Notes: generated by a model not told the origin, from the letters alone. A stretch of DNA of 64,000 bases from Cannabis sativa (GCF_029168945.1 NC_083610.1:48191429-48255428); one strand, 5' to 3'; positions 13,212-25,969 are shown, numbered from the stretch's first letter. Translations and numbers: made by a program.

Positions 13212-13667
13212 TGTTAGAAAAATTGATAATAAATTCAAGATCAATTTGTATATAATATAGAACACAATAATAATATATAATAATTAGATATACGTACATG
13301 ATTGATCCATAGTAATTACCATTATTTGATAGTGCAATACTATCAACTAAGTCTTCCTCCTTAGGTCTTTAAATCAGAGTCAGTGTTATTTATCTGATTA
13401 TCAAAAGTATACAATTGTGATGAGACAATATGTGTTTATAGATTTAGGGAGGGGACTTCGCTACATAACCCTAGTTGGACTGGGTCTGCTTCAATTAACT
13501 AGAAAAGTCCACACTTCTGCTTCACTTAGACTTTACACACACATATGCTAAGCCCATTAACTATTGATCACCAATAATATGGACTAAACAGCAAAGAACT
13601 ATCCAATCAACTCAAATTCCAATAAAATTAATAAAATTTAATGTAAGCCCAACTAAAAAGTCTAACA
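13212..13667 (-). mobile_element. 5' LTR of the minus-strand copia element
   Basis: On the minus strand the segment begins TGTTAGACTTTTTAGTTGGG and ends in TCTAACA. It is followed by TGTGGTATCAGATAGCC, close to the TGGTATCAGAGC complement of initiator tRNA-Met. Its length of 456 bp is ordinary for a copia LTR. The outer edge abuts a T-rich tract that ends an older LINE remnant. Confidence 0.85.
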
Positions 13668-14420
13668 GCATTTTTTTTTTAAATAAGCGTGCATATATAA
13701 AAAGAAATTAGACCTCGTGGTCATACAAAATAGTTCCGACGGAATGGAGGAAACAAGAAGCCAACCAAACTGTTTGTGGGTAAACGCTAACTTAGCCACA
13801 TTATGGGCCGCGAAATTACAGGATCTACTAATATTATTTAGAATACAACTCACAAAAAGAGGAAAAGGCCTTTTACAAAATTAGGTAAAGTTCTGAAGCC
13901 TCCAACAAGTCTCCTTTCCGTTGAGTGTATTGACCACAACCTTGGAATCGCACTCCACAATCATAAACTGGTGGCTTTTATCTTTGGCGACTTCCAAAGC
14001 CAAACAACAGGTCCCTGCTTCCCCACACAGAGCGTCAGCAAAATCCAATAGTTTAGTTTGCACCTAGATCACCTCGCCCAGATGGTTCATAGCCACGACT
14101 GCAATGCACATGCTATACAGCCCAACTTTAACATCACAATTAAGTTTGAGCCACTCCTAGGGTGGAGGGAGCCAAGCATCCGACACAACAGGGGTAGGCG
14201 AGAGGAGAAGAGAGGCGCAGTAATCTGCATAAGACATAGCAATAGAAACAATACATTGGTTAACATTATCTAGTTTGTTATTATAAACATTGTCATTCTG
14301 AACCCGCTAGATAGTGTCGACAACCGTTGAAGCATAGAGAAAAACTTCATCAATATTGAGACCTTGGTTATTTAAGCTCGAGAGAAACTTTACCCAGTCC
14401 CACATGCAAATACCATGCAC
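13668..14420 (-). pseudogene. Non-LTR (LINE) RNase H domain remnant
   Basis: Minus-strand frames give, in order, FLYASTVVDTI-RVQN (end of the RT region), then W-PPP-EWLKLNCDVKVGLY (start of a plant RNase H, RVT_3 type), CGEAGTCCLALEVA, FMIVECDSKVVVNTLNGKE and ISRSCNFAAHNVAKLA. Together they follow the conserved order of the RNase H at the 3' end of plant LINE ORF2. The frame is broken by at least two shifts and stops. A T-rich tract at 13670-13680 (A-rich on the minus strand) could be what remains of the poly(A) tail. Confidence 0.8.
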
Positions 14421-16540
14421 ACATTGTACATGAATTCGAATTTTCAGTTTTTAAGAAAAATACTACTGAAATTATGAGGAATGTAATACAATGATTCCTA
14501 GATTAGGGTTATTTTAAGACCTAAACTAAGTAATTATAATGTTTAACTACTCTTAATTTTTATAAGCATCTTATTTCATTAATAAATTGTCCAAAATCTT
14601 AATCAACAATTTATATGATGTCTACTGACATGACACTAGTATTTATGTATAAATTTTTTATAGTTTTCTTTATAATTAATTTAAATATCATAAATTTCCT
14701 AAAATTAAATGTATATAAGAAAATTGTCAATAAATTTGGAGAAGCATATATGTAATGCAATATATGTTCCTGCGAAATATTAATTAGAAGTCTGGTGGTG
14801 ATGTGAGAGGGTCAATCACATAAACATTATAATAATATGGGATATTTACAACAAAACTCTTTATATTTGTATTTGTTACAGATATGATTTTAATTAGAAA
14901 AAGTAGCAATTTTTACTATCTTATTTTACGATTTTATTACGGTCGTACTTTTTTTTAGTTGTTAAATACCAATTAAACTATAAGTCTGAGCTCAAAAACA
15001 TAAGACGATATATTTTTTTTATTTATTTAATACATAGTCCAATAATATTTTGTCACGTGTTTCTGAGTTGACACTTAATAGCTAAAAAAAAATACGTCTG
15101 CAATAAAATTGTAATATAAAATATTTTTGTCGTTAATTTTTTTATTATAAGAGAATTTCATCGCAAATATTCTAAATAATAATAATAATAAATAATGCTT
15201 TAGTAGATATATTAAAACGAATTTACCTAGAATCGATTTTTTAATATTTATTATTATTTTATTTTATGTTTGTATTTAATGTTGCTTTTTTATTTATTTG
15301 TTTATAAAAATATTTATTAGAAATACTATTATTTTTCTTGACACTTGTCTATTTTTTTTTTCATTTTTTTCTTTTAAAAATTGTTCCTCAAAGAATCTAA
15401 AATTGTAATCAAAACTAAAGGTTTTGATATTTTTTTAAAGAAAATTAGAGGTTGAAAGACTCAGAAGTTGTAAGTTAAAGAATAATGTAAAAAAAAAAGT
15501 TATTGTACACCTCTATATGATAGTATTTTTAAAAATTAATTTTTTAAAAAGAATAATAAATAAAAAAAAATAACATATAAAATGAATCAATGATGCAAAT
15601 TAAAGAAAAATAACTCTCCATTTTAATAGCTGTAGTGAAACATTATCCAATAATAATAATAATAATAATTACATTAATAAACTAAAAGAGGAAGACACAT
15701 CCGGTGACTTCCATTAATAAGGGTTCGTTGTCCGTCCGTAAGCTAATTTAAATTAATTAATTAACTAACAATATTGTTACTGTAATTATTAAAGTGAAGT
15801 GAAGTGATTAAATAAGATAATTATTGTAATGCTAGCTGGCCCAAATGGGACGAAACCAAACCCATCCAACGGTCGAGATGGAACGAGATTTCATTTCACT
15901 TTCCTCATCTTGTGTTGGATGAAAACTGACCCTCCATCTTAAATCCCTCTCTCTCTGTCTCCTCCCCTTCTTTTAATATTTATTTTTAATATTTTTTTCA
16001 GTAGATTCTCTAAAAGGTTTTTTTATTTATTTCGGTATTTATAATTTTTTTTTTCACAATGTAATATGTTGGGGCTATTAATAAATTTTCACCAAAATAA
16101 TTATACTATATATAAATTCTCTTGATTAAAGTAATAGACAGGGGATTTACTAAAATATACATTTAGAAAGTGTAATTTAGAGATCCTATTTATTTTTTTA
16201 GCCGTTAAAAATTCTCTTATGGTATTCAAGAATTTTTGTTCAATTTTAATCAACTTTACTAATTTAGTGATTATTTATGTACTAAATTATACTCTTCAGA
16301 TTTTAATATGTACCAAATAATACCTGAACTTTAATTTATGTTAAATTTTTTGGATAAAAAATTTTAAATCCAACAATTTTAATAATTCAAATAAAAACTT
16401 TAACAATTTTAAAAATATAATTTAGTAAATATTTAAAAATTGAGGACAAAAATCATAATTAACATGTATTTTAAAATTAGTGAAGTTGAAAAGGAAAGAA
16501 ATTGACCGAAAAGAGAATGAATGGAGATGACGATATTTTC
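14421..16540. other. Intergenic DNA upstream of the transporter gene
   Basis: No gene is visible. The DNA is AT-rich with short AAT microsatellites at about 15176-15195 and 15648-15670. A CT-rich tract lies at about 15947-15975. Distal promoter elements of the transporter gene could lie here, but none is clear. Confidence 0.5.
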
Positions 16541-16545
16541 TATTG

Positions 16546-16554
16546 TATATAAAG
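16546..16554 (+). promoter_or_regulatory. Probable TATA box of the transporter gene
   Basis: The sequence TATATAAAG lies 279 bp upstream of the start codon. It is followed about 20-45 bp downstream by a GA-rich tract (16575-16602) that would fall at or just after the transcription start. This spacing fits a TATA box with a GA/CT-rich plant 5' leader. The transcription start itself is not known. Confidence 0.55.
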
Positions 16555-16574
16555 ACACATAATATAGAATTTGT

Positions 16575-16832
16575 AGAGAGAGAGAGAGAGAAAGAGAGAG
16601 GAAATTGTTGGTGTAGAAGAAGAAGAAGAGAAGAGGCTTAGCTTAGCTTAGCTACGGGAACAGGCGTGAGTGTGGCGTGGTGAGTGGGTGGGTGGGTAAA
16701 GCCACACAATAGCGCCTCAAAACTCAACAGTTTCAGAATTCAAATTCAAATTCTCTCTCCATATTGGATCTGATCTGATCAGATCCGATCCGATCTGGTC
16801 TGATTTCTTCATTTCCATTCCGAACGGCAAGG
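16575..16832 (+). promoter_or_regulatory. 5' leader of the transporter gene with GA and GATC-rich repeats
   Basis: The presumed 5' UTR has a (GA)n tract at 16575-16602. At 16766-16803 it has a cluster of the words ATCTGATC, GATCAGATC and GATCCGATC, partly self-complementary and able to form short hairpins close to the start codon. No upstream ATG with a long frame was seen, so the assigned start at 16833 is the first plausible one. Confidence 0.5.
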
Positions 16833-18365
16833 ATGAAGGCAGAGAAGGCAATGATGGAGCCCACAGAAAAGAAATCTGTGGCCGCAGTTTCAGATGTTGG
16901 AGCTTGGGCCATGAACGTCGTCAGCTCCGTTGGAATAATCATGGCTAACAAGCAGCTCATGTCCTCTTCTGGCTACGCTTTCACTTTCGGTATATTTAAA
17001 AATGTATTCATATTCTTATCTTCTTTTTCACGGATCTAATCTAATCTATTAACGAATTTTAATTTCACAGCCACCACTCTAACTGGATTTCATTTCGCCG
17101 TCACTGCTATTGTCGGTCTGGTCTCTAATGCTACCGGTTATTCTGCATCCAAACACGTACCTCTCTGGGAGCTTCTCTGGTTCTCCATTGTTGCAAACAT
17201 GTCCATCACTGGCATGAACTTCAGCCTGATGCTTAACTCAGTCGGGTTTTACCAGGTACCTAACCTCCTTCTTCGATGTATAGTTCAGATTTGATTTGTG
17301 TTCTTCGTTGGCTGATAATTCTGTTTCCCACATAGATTTCGAAGCTGAGCATGATTCCGGTGGTGTGCGTGATGGAGTGGATTATTCACAGCAAGCACTA
17401 CTCGAGAGAGGTTAAGCTAGCTGTAATCGTTGTGGTTATTGGCGTTGGTGTTTGTACTGTCACTGATGTCAAAGTCAATCTCAAAGGCTTCATCTGTGCT
17501 TGCGTAGCTGTTCTCTCAACCTCGTTGCAGCAAATTGTGAGTTAACCTCTTTTACTTGTTATTCTCTATAATAGAAAGAAATTGGGATTGAGATTGGTGC
17601 TAGTTGATTTCACTAGATAGAAGAACAAACCCTAGGTTTTGATTTAAAAAGACCAATTCACGTTTAGAAACAGAGGTTGTTTGACTCAATTTAACTATTA
17701 TGTCTACTTGTTGTTAATACTTGATTTTGATATAAACAGACCATTGGTTCCCTTCAAAAGAAGTACTCAATTGGATCTTTTGAACTGCTGAGCAAGACGG
17801 CTCCAATTCAAGCTCTGTCTCTCCTTGTTCTTGGCCCATTCATTGATTATTTCCTCAGTGGGAAATTAATAACAAGCTACAAGATGTCTTCTGGTGCCAT
17901 TGTAAGCAATTTCCTTTGTCTCTGTCTGTGTTTGTTTGTTATTAGTAGTTTCATAAGATTAAGGGTGATGAAATGATTGAATCCTATATGTTTGATGTCA
18001 TGTATGTGCAGCTATTCATTCTTCTTTCGTGCTCCCTAGCCGTGTTCTGCAACATGAGTCAGTACCTCTGCATAGGACGGTTCTCGGCCGTCTCCTTCCA
18101 GGTTTTAGGCCACATGAAAACGGTGTGCGTGCTCACATTAGGGTGGCTGCTGTTCGATTCAGAGCTGACTTTCAAGAACATCATGGGGATGGCTCTTGCA
18201 GTGGTTGGGATGATAATCTACAGTTGGGCTGTGGAGCTAGAGAAACAAGCCAATTCCAAGGCCTTAACAAGTGTGAAAAATAGCATGACAGAAGAGGAAA
18301 TCAGACTGTTGAAAGAAGGAATGGAGTCTGTAAAAGATGTTCAATTGGGTGATTCCAAAGTATAA
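16833..18365 (+). CDS. UXT: UDP-xylose-type nucleotide-sugar transporter (UXT family)
   Basis: The spliced product of 352 residues matches the plant UXT proteins, Golgi/ER antiporters that carry UDP-xylose into the lumen for hemicellulose and pectin synthesis. Exons are 16833-16989, 17071-17255, 17336-17536, 17740-17901 and 18012-18365; all junctions are GT-AG and keep frame. The N-terminal 20 residues are cytosolic-like ([13 protein letters not shown]). The rest is a run of about ten hydrophobic segments of the drug/metabolite transporter (TPT/EamA) fold. Recognisable stretches are [57 protein letters not shown] and, near the C terminus, [17 protein letters not shown], which has the lysine-threonine pair of the KT subgroup. 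The tail is charged (EKQANSK onwards). Length equals the usual 350 or so residues. Which UXT paralogue, and the exact sugar, are not decidable here. Confidence 0.93.
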
Positions 18366-18740
18366 TAATATATTATACCAAATGAAATTTCAATACAGGG
18401 AGGTGGTATTATTATCATCATCATCAATTACTACTCATGTGGTGGGAGGTGTTTGCTCTACTACTACTGCTACTTCGTCATCTTTGTATTTTGGTGCACA
18501 CAAAATTTCTTCTTTTGAATTGGGGATTTTTCACATTTGAAAGAGTATTATTAATTTATTCATTGTTCTTTCTTTCTCCACCGTAATTTAGCTGAGACTG
18601 AGAGAGCAATTGTGTCATGTAAAAACTCCAATCTAAATCTGAGAGAGCTCTCCATCGTCTTACTTGTTTATTCATTAATTGTCGAATAAGTTTTTGCTTA
18701 TTATTGTTACAATGTGTGTGGTCTTTTCTTTATTACTTAG
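18366..18740 (+). other. Probable 3' UTR of the transporter gene
   Basis: After the TAA the sequence is AT-rich with a GA/CT mix and no long frame. The likely polyadenylation region is about 18660-18730, where T-rich and TTGT words accumulate. The end is estimated, not seen. Confidence 0.4.
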
Positions 18741-20815
18741 TTTACATATTGGATTGATTGTAGCTCACTCAACAAACTGACTTTTGTGTGAATGAACCAC
18801 CTTATTCTACTGAGATCAGAAAACGATGGACCCCTCGGGATTAGAATTTTGAGTAGGTGGTGCATAGGATCTCGTGTGAAGATGAAAATAGTTTAGTTTA
18901 GGATTACGAGAGTTGCCAGTTGGTTAGTTTAATGTGAATGTTAGTAACTTTGTATGTAATAAGGCTATGAAAAATGAGACTTAAACTACACATGCCCTTG
19001 TCCTGGCCCCTACAAGAAAGGATCTCAACATCACTTTTCTTTTTTATTTTATTTTCAATATTAGTACACTATAAACAACAGGTGACAATGTTATAGACAA
19101 CACATTGACAATGTGAACAACTTGTATTACAACTGTTAAAATACACGCCACCACAATGGAAATACTAATACCACCACACAAATGGAGACCTCACTAAATA
19201 TATATATTTATAGAGTATTATTATTGGGTACTAGTGGAGTCCAATACTTTTTATAGGTGGCGTTTTATGATTGGTTAGCGATATTTCTTAAAAATTAATT
19301 TCTTAAGTTATATAAGACTCGATACTTAATTACACCAATAACAATATAATACCGAAAAAAATATTAAGCATCAATGGTACCTTTTAACAATTCTCATATT
19401 TATATATGTATATAGATATGTGCACATTCCAACTGCTTCCTCTTCCAAATCAAACCACAATGGGACACATAATTTTATTTTGAGAATTGAGGATCACATT
19501 TGTTATTAGGAAAACTTGATGTTTCATGCGTTTTTTTAGTTTCAGTTTCTCTATCTTTTTGCTATGTCTCACTCAATTTTTTAGGTGGAACTCAGATGCC
19601 GACTACTTCATTAGGGCATTGTTAGGAAGATCAAACAAGGACCCACTTTGTGAGTGAGGAACTCTTAGACTACTCCCACTGGAGCTGATCTTAGAATCTC
19701 TTGTTACTTTCGGACATCGAACACTGACCACCCGCTCTGCCAACTATCACTAACACTACCTCCACTCACCGCTGACCGTGTTCTATGCTTTTAATAAATC
19801 AAATCCAAAATTTAAACCCATTTACTGAAAAGAGTGACGGACTCAAAACTTTTACTTTGTGGGGACTTATTTATCATAAAAAAAATATTTATAACTATAT
19901 TATAATCACTCTTATTAAATTTATCTAATTTTATGGGAGTTTTTCTACTATTTTGGTTTATAATTATTAAATTAAAAAATTTACATTTAATTTTTTAAAA
20001 TGCAGTATTTTTGTTAGTGGGGGCTATAGCCCCCACATTAATGTGAATGGGTCCGTCCCTGACTGAAAACACTAATTTATAGGGTTTCATTTAAACATAT
20101 ATGTGCATGATTTATTGGTTTTGAATAACTTTTATTTTTCTTTCAAATATGCAAAATTTTTAAGGAAAGAAAAATTCTTAATCAATGCTTAACAATAGTT
20201 CAGTAATTATCCAATGAAAGGTTGATTTTTGGTAAAAAAAAAATATGATGGTTTTACAAATGATCTCATGGAACGTGATTTTGAACCTCCACCCTCCCAC
20301 CCAAAAAAGAAGTTTGGTAAGACATACTTTTCAATCGATTGGTTTTAAGTGGTTTTTTTTTAATTATTATTATTGCTTTTTGAAATCTACACATTAGAAC
20401 ATCAAATTTGGAATGTATAACAACAAATTTCCACATCTATCCGTTTGGGGCAACAAATTTAGGTTTACACACTACTCATTTTAAAAATGTAAAAAACTTA
20501 ATGTAAATAAATTAGCTATTACTAACAATCGAATAAAAGTTTATGCAATCACAAAAGTTTTTATGAAATTTTATCGCAAACTATCGCAAACCATTGCAAA
20601 ATATCGTTAAGCATCGTTATTTTGCCTAAACTACACATTTTTATGTGACTCACTAAACCATCAGAAACCATTTCTTTTAGCCTTAACTAAAGTTTTTATA
20701 TGACCATCACTAAGTCATTGCGAAAAACCATCATTAAGCATTTTTTTTTTGTCGTAATAACATTTTATGAGACGATTGACGACCATTAAAGCATCATTAA
20801 TTATTAACTTTCCTC
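18741..20815. other. Intergenic DNA with small MITE-like pieces
   Basis: No gene is visible. About 19205-19400 has ends resembling gagtattattattgggtact and its partial inverse, a possible MITE. About 19835-20063 begins gtgacggactcaaaac and ends gggtccgtccctgac around a ggggctatagcccc palindrome, a pattern common at the ends of small plant transposons. Both calls rest on terminal words only. Confidence 0.35.
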
Positions 20816-20826
20816 ATAAAATGAGG

Positions 20827-20828
<2 letters not shown>

Positions 20829-20889
<61 letters not shown>
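20829..20889. repeat. (GA)n microsatellite
   Basis: About 30 uninterrupted GA units. An open frame crossing it is made only by the repeat and is not a gene. The tract is long enough to be a length-variable marker. Confidence 0.97.
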
Positions 20890-20893
<4 letters not shown>

Positions 20894-21480
20894 AAGAGTA
20901 TTGTTGTCATGTTGGGGTTTTTTTCATGGGTATGAAGCATCAAATTTTTCTGTTATAATTGGAATTTGGATCATAGTCATAGCAACATTGCATTTGCATG
21001 TGATTTGTAATACACTCACGTTGTTAGCTAGCTCAGCTATCCTATATGTACGTTAAATAAATATATATTATTATTACTGATTAAAATATACAACATATAT
21101 ATAAAAAATGTGATTCTATTTAAGGCTTAATTAGCTAAGTTTAATTAATTATCCACAAAACGTGATCTCTGCCCTAAGTAGCTTGTTAATGAAGTAATAA
21201 AAGAAGAAAGAGAGTAGGGCATATTTTGTTCCCATCCCCAATTATTGTCGGCACAACACTTATTAACCCATTAATATACACACAGTCGGTGAGGCCCTTT
21301 TTTGACTGTAAAATGTTTTAAAAAGAAGGTATAAAATTGATAAAGACAAGTGTTAATTAATCATTTAACTTGAATTCTTCTTTCTTTTACTAATATAACT
21401 AAAAATGTGTTCAGATCTGATTTTATTTCATTCATTTATTTTTTGTGAAAAGGTTTAATTTCTTTACTTTATTCTTTAAA
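20890..21480. other. Intergenic DNA, nothing recognised
   Basis: AT-rich sequence without credible open frames, terminal repeats or similarity to other parts of the window. Confidence 0.5.
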
Positions 21481-21481
21481 A

Positions 21482-21842
21482 GGGAAATACTATTTTGGAC
21501 CTTGTATTTTGCAAAAGTTACTAATTGAATTTTTTGTTTTATTAAATAACAAAAAAGACGATGTATTTTCCAAAATGGTAAAAATAAGACCATGAGCTTA
21601 ATTTTTGATAACTTTTTTTTTAATATAACCAACTTGAAGACAATTCCTAACACAAACAGATACAGAAAATGTCAACAGTTTATCATAACACCTTTAGATC
21701 GGATTATTATTAAATTTTATTTTGACAAAAATTAGTTCAGTGTCCTATTTGTATCATTTTAAAAAATACAAGGTCCATTTTGTCATTTAACAAAACAGTC
21801 CAACTGATAACTTTTGCAAAACGTCTAAAATAATATTTATCC
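21482..21842. mobile_element. Small TIR transposon (MITE)
   Basis: The left end reads gggaaatactattttggacc and the right end, reverse-complemented, ggataaatattattttagac. Both continue into gtttt/tattttgcaaaagtta with good agreement, giving inverted repeats of well over 60 bp. There is no coding capacity. The long TIRs and small size suggest a Mutator-like MITE. A target duplication could not be read with confidence. Confidence 0.65.
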
Positions 21843-21896
21843 AAATTACATCATTAAAATCTCAATTTCTCTGTTTTACTTTAAATTTTTATATCA

Positions 21897-22619
21897 GAGC
21901 ACTTACATTAGATGCTTAAAATAGAGATTCTCTAAAATAATTAAATAGCTAAATTAAAAATATGTTACATCAAATGTTCTAAACTAGTTCTTTATTTAAA
22001 ATTTCTTTAAAATTCACTATTCATGCTCTACATTTATAAAACATTATTCATTAATCTAAACATATTTAGTAATTGTTTGAGAGTTTTAATTTTAATTTTT
22101 ATATAGGAATATGTGTAAGTATTAATATTATATGTTTCAAATAAATGAAATATATTAAAAAAAAAATTTACAAAAAAAGTAGATTGATGTATTTTGAAAA
22201 TTTGATGTATAGTGTACTATAAAAGTTTGAAGTAAAATAAAAAAAGCGAAATTTTGGCAATAAGAGTGCTTTTACATCATACATCAATTTTTTTAAAATA
22301 CATCTAAAATTTTTTTAAAAAATTTAATATATTTTAGTCATTTCAACTATATAATATCAATATTTATACATATTCTTATATAAAAAGCAAAATTAAAACT
22401 CTAAATAATTAATAAAATATACTTAGAATAATAATGTTTTATAAATGTAGCACATAAATAGTAAATTTTAGAGAAACTTTTAAATAGCGAATGAGTTTTT
22501 ATTTTTATTTTTTAACAAAATAGTAAATGAATTTAGAGCATATGATGTAGCATATTTTTAGTTTAGTTCATTAAATATCTTAAATAATTTCTATTTTAGA
22601 GTATGTTATATGAGTGCTC
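21897..22619. mobile_element. Foldback element with about 340-bp arms
   Basis: The segment starts GAGCACTTACATTAGATGCT and ends in an inverse of the same pattern (ATATGAGTGCTC). Almost the entire left half is repeated inverted in the right half: tacatttataaaacattatt occurs near 22030 and its complement near 22440. The transcript would fold into one long hairpin. GAGCA-type ends occur in several plant MITE superfamilies, so the class is uncertain. Confidence 0.75.
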
Positions 22620-22829
22620 TAATCTTGCAAAAAGCACTATTCATTTCCTTGCATACTACAACAACCGAAATTAAATAGAAGTTGTAATAAATTTAATAAT
22701 TATGAAAAATTATTAATAATACAAATTAGTAAAGTGTTATAATTATAATTAATTTACTAAACTGAAAAAGGAAAAAACAGAAATATTAATATAACTTATA
22801 AAACGTTAGAATTATAAATAGAACTATAT

Positions 22830-24420
22830 TTATTTTGGAAAATTTACACAGTTTACTGTGTTTTCCCATTTTCTTTCTTTTATACTGTTACACGCCCAAA
22901 ATAACTTTTATACTGTTTTTTTTTTTCGAAATTAACTTTATACTGTTTTTTTTTTTTTCGGCTGCCAACAATTTTATGTTATTGTTTTGTTTTTTTTTTA
23001 TTGATTGGGACATGGGCTCAATTATTTATTTAATTTTTTATTTTAATGGATGTAAAAGTTATTATTTATTATTTTTAATATTTAATAATTATTATTTTTT
23101 GAGATAATTTAATAATTATTATTTTGATGAAAAAGTTGATGGGATGTGTCATAAAAGTGACATGTTTTACTTTTTCTTTTATTTAAATAAATTTAAAAAT
23201 CACACCCCATGTCTCACTCTTTTTTTTTATTTAAATAGATTTAAAAATCCCACTCCCATTTCTCACGATTCATCTTCTTCATCATCTTTATCTTCTAGCT
23301 TTTCACATAAATCTCACCCCCATGTTCTAATATTCATCTTCTTCTTCAAGTTTTTTTTTTCTTCATCTTTACCGTTGTTTTAGTATTGTTCTACTGTTGT
23401 TTTTCATGATTTTTATTTTTTTTTCATGTTCAGTTCTTCTTCTTCATCTTCTTTTCTTTTCTTCTTTTTTTTTTTTTTTAATTTTTTGAAGTTCTTAGTT
23501 ATGTTTTTTTTTTGAAAATATAAGAGTTAGTGTTGTTTTTTTTGTTCTAATTTTCTAGAACTTTTCTTGCAAATATAGTGCATTTAGTATTGAGGATGTG
23601 CACAACATAGTTAATTTTTGATCATTTTTTTCTTTTATTGTTTTTTTTTGTTTTAGTATTGTTTTAGTATTGTTTTAGTATTGTTTTTCATGATTTATTT
23701 ATTTGATGCCGATTTCACTGCCCCTGCTCCATCTCGCTGGAATTAATAGGTATTTTCTGGGTGTTCTCGTGTTGTTGTGATGGTTATGTCTGTGAGTGTG
23801 GAAGATGGAGGCTATAAATACATTTCTTCTTCGTTCTCTTTGGCTATTTTTGTGGTTTTTTTCTTTTGGTTGTCCTATAAATATATTTGAGGAGCTCACT
23901 CACAAGAGAGTTTTGAGGTGTGTGTTTCTTTTATATTTTTCTAAGTAGTTATATTTGCTTCATTTGTTTTTGTGTTGTTTCAGTGTTGTTTTACTAGTTT
24001 TTTTTTATAATTTTCTAGGAATAGACTTACAAATATAGTTGATTTTGCATCTGGTGTTGAGGTTGTGCAGCAGATTGTTTGTTTTTTTTTAATCATTTTT
24101 TTCTTTTGTTTTGTTTGATTGTTTTAGTGTTGTTTTACCGTTGTTTTGCCATGATTATTTATTGACGTCGATTTTACTGCTTTTGTTTATTCTTGTCGGA
24201 ATTAATGGTTATTTTCCGGTGTCCTGGTGTTGTTGTGGTGGTTATGTCTGTGATTGTCAAAGATGGAGGCCTCATACTTTTGTTTTGGTATTGACAGTAT
24301 AAAAGAAAAAAAAAAAGGGAGGACAGTATAAATGTTAATTCTGCCGTGTGGCAGTAAAATTGAAAAGTATTACCCCAAATCCAGTATTTTTGTAAAATAC
24401 CCTTTATTTTTGAAAGGGAA
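22830..24420. mobile_element. Probable non-autonomous Mutator-like element
   Basis: The ends share a loosely inverted pattern: ggaaaatttacacagtttac at the left and, inverted, gggtattttacaaaaatact at the right. Both are followed inward by repeated ttttatactgt words. Inside is T-rich DNA with a paralogous pair of about 120 bp (23690-23815 and 24145-24270), sharing tggttatgtctgtga and a following agatggagg. No transposase-like frame was found. The boundaries are approximate. Confidence 0.45.
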
Positions 24421-24645
24421 ATTGAATATACATTTGTTTTAGTACAGATATTAAATATAGATTAATAAAGGCAATTATCATTTAAAAAGAATAACAAAGA
24501 ATAAAGTCAGAGATTTGAAAATATAATATGTGAACGGACTAGAGGTATAAAATGGGCCATGGGCTGGGCCAGTATGTTGAAGGCCCAAGAAACACCGAAA
24601 TAGTAAAGGAAATCTAAAGTAATAGAGGTCAAAGCATCCATCTAG
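24421..24645. other. Intergenic DNA, nothing recognised
   Basis: A short AT-rich spacer with a cccaag/gggcc-rich patch at 24554-24585. No gene. Confidence 0.4.
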
Positions 24646-24648
24646 AGT

Positions 24649-25969
24649 AGGAATGTCAACGAGGAAATTACATAGTATACTACTTTATTTTATTTGTTTT
24701 AATTTTTACCTCTATTTTTATATCCTTTAACATATACTCACTTTTATAAATAATGTCCTTATTAGACCTTTTAGATTAATATAAATTTATATGCTAGAGT
24801 TAATTAGAGAGTGAGGGTATAGTGGGCAACCCACTCAAAAAAGTGTGTATATTTTAATAAAATATAATATAAGGATATTTTTGATTAAAGGATACAAAAA
24901 TAAGATATTTTTCAACTTATCCTAATATTAATAAGGTCGGGCCCGGCCCAACCTGCCATAGACCCAGCCCGACCCGATATCACTTTGGCCTGACCCCGCC
25001 CAACCCGACTATTTTCTTTAGCTTAGCGGGTCAAGTCTGACCTGAAATAACTAGGTCGGGTCGAACCCGACCCGTATTTTTTTTAAAAAAAAATCAATTT
25101 ATTTATTTATTTGTTTGTAAAGAATAGTCACTGAGACATGTAGAGGTGATCATTGGCATTGGGCAAGAGAACATGGCTACACAACAATATAAAGACGTTT
25201 TCTAATCACACAAAGGATGTGAGTTCTTCAACTTGGGAACTTTGAATGTGGCTAAGAACAGTATTGGAGTCATTGACGTGGGCACAACATCGTCATTTGC
25301 CTTTCTCTTCGATCTTTTGCTACCCTGATCGCAAGAAAATATCATAACATCAATTTATAAAGTAAAAAATACATATGTTTTAACTCAAATTTTCAAAGGA
25401 ATATACATACTAGGCTCAATGAGACATAATATTGAAAAGATCATAAAAATTGATATATTCAACATTTTGTCAAGAATTATCTTTTACATACAGGATGATT
25501 AGATTTTAAAAAGCACAACTAAACAGTTTAATTTCATGATTTTCTGAATATTAGGAATGTTGGAACGAAAGAACCAGAACATGCATGGCAAAATATCAAA
25601 ACACAACATATGAAAAAACCTAGAAAGCCATTGTTACAGTTGTTACTTGGGTAAGTAAGTCAGAGGATGTCGTCGTGTCTGTCAACTGTCGTCGGAGATG
25701 GGAGTCAGCCGTCGTTAGAGAGAAAGAAAATGGGAGAGAACATAGAAGAGTCGAAGTTTAAAACTGAAGAAATTGGGAATGAATTTTTTAGGGATTTAGT
25801 TTTATTTAATATCTAAAATCGGGATGGGCCGATCCCGACCCGAAATAATATGTATCGGGCCAGGCCGAGCCTAGAGCTCGATAAAAACCTTAGATAATCG
25901 GGCCAAAGTCGCCCCGTCGGGCCGGGGGCCCGACCCGACTCGCGAAAATGGCCCAAATTGCCATTCCTA
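24649..25969. mobile_element. Transposon with TAGGAATG ends and GGGCC/CGACCCG-rich borders
   Basis: The left end taggaatgtcaa and the right end ttgccattccta are inverted repeats. The subterminal regions (24935-25075 and 25820-25950) are strikingly GC-rich in an AT-rich setting, full of GGGC, GCCC and CGACCCG words in both orientations. This is the style of a non-autonomous hAT or CACTA element with clustered transposase-binding motifs. No transposase frame is present. Confidence 0.5.

Larger units (their letters stand above)
5946..13667 (-). mobile_element. Decayed Ty1/copia retrotransposon, split by a solo LTR
   Basis: Read on the minus strand this is a copia element. The 5' LTR is at 13212-13667, a methionine-tRNA-type primer-binding site follows at about 13198-13211, and a long leader runs to about 11690. 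Then come gag (about 11680-11050), integrase (about 10600-9850), reverse transcriptase (7200-6447) and RNase H (6311-5979), ending at a polypurine tract beside 5946 (ctcccactaacccaaaggag on the + strand). The order gag-integrase-RT-RNase H is diagnostic of copia. Every domain carries stops or frameshifts, so the element is dead. A 1.88-kb LTR of another family interrupts it between integrase and the RT motif DVKT. No 3' LTR was found. Confidence 0.85.

Noticed and set aside
20767..20958. Open frame with a long arginine-glutamate repeat
   Set aside because: The frame is created by the (GA)n microsatellite; nothing outside the repeat looks coding.
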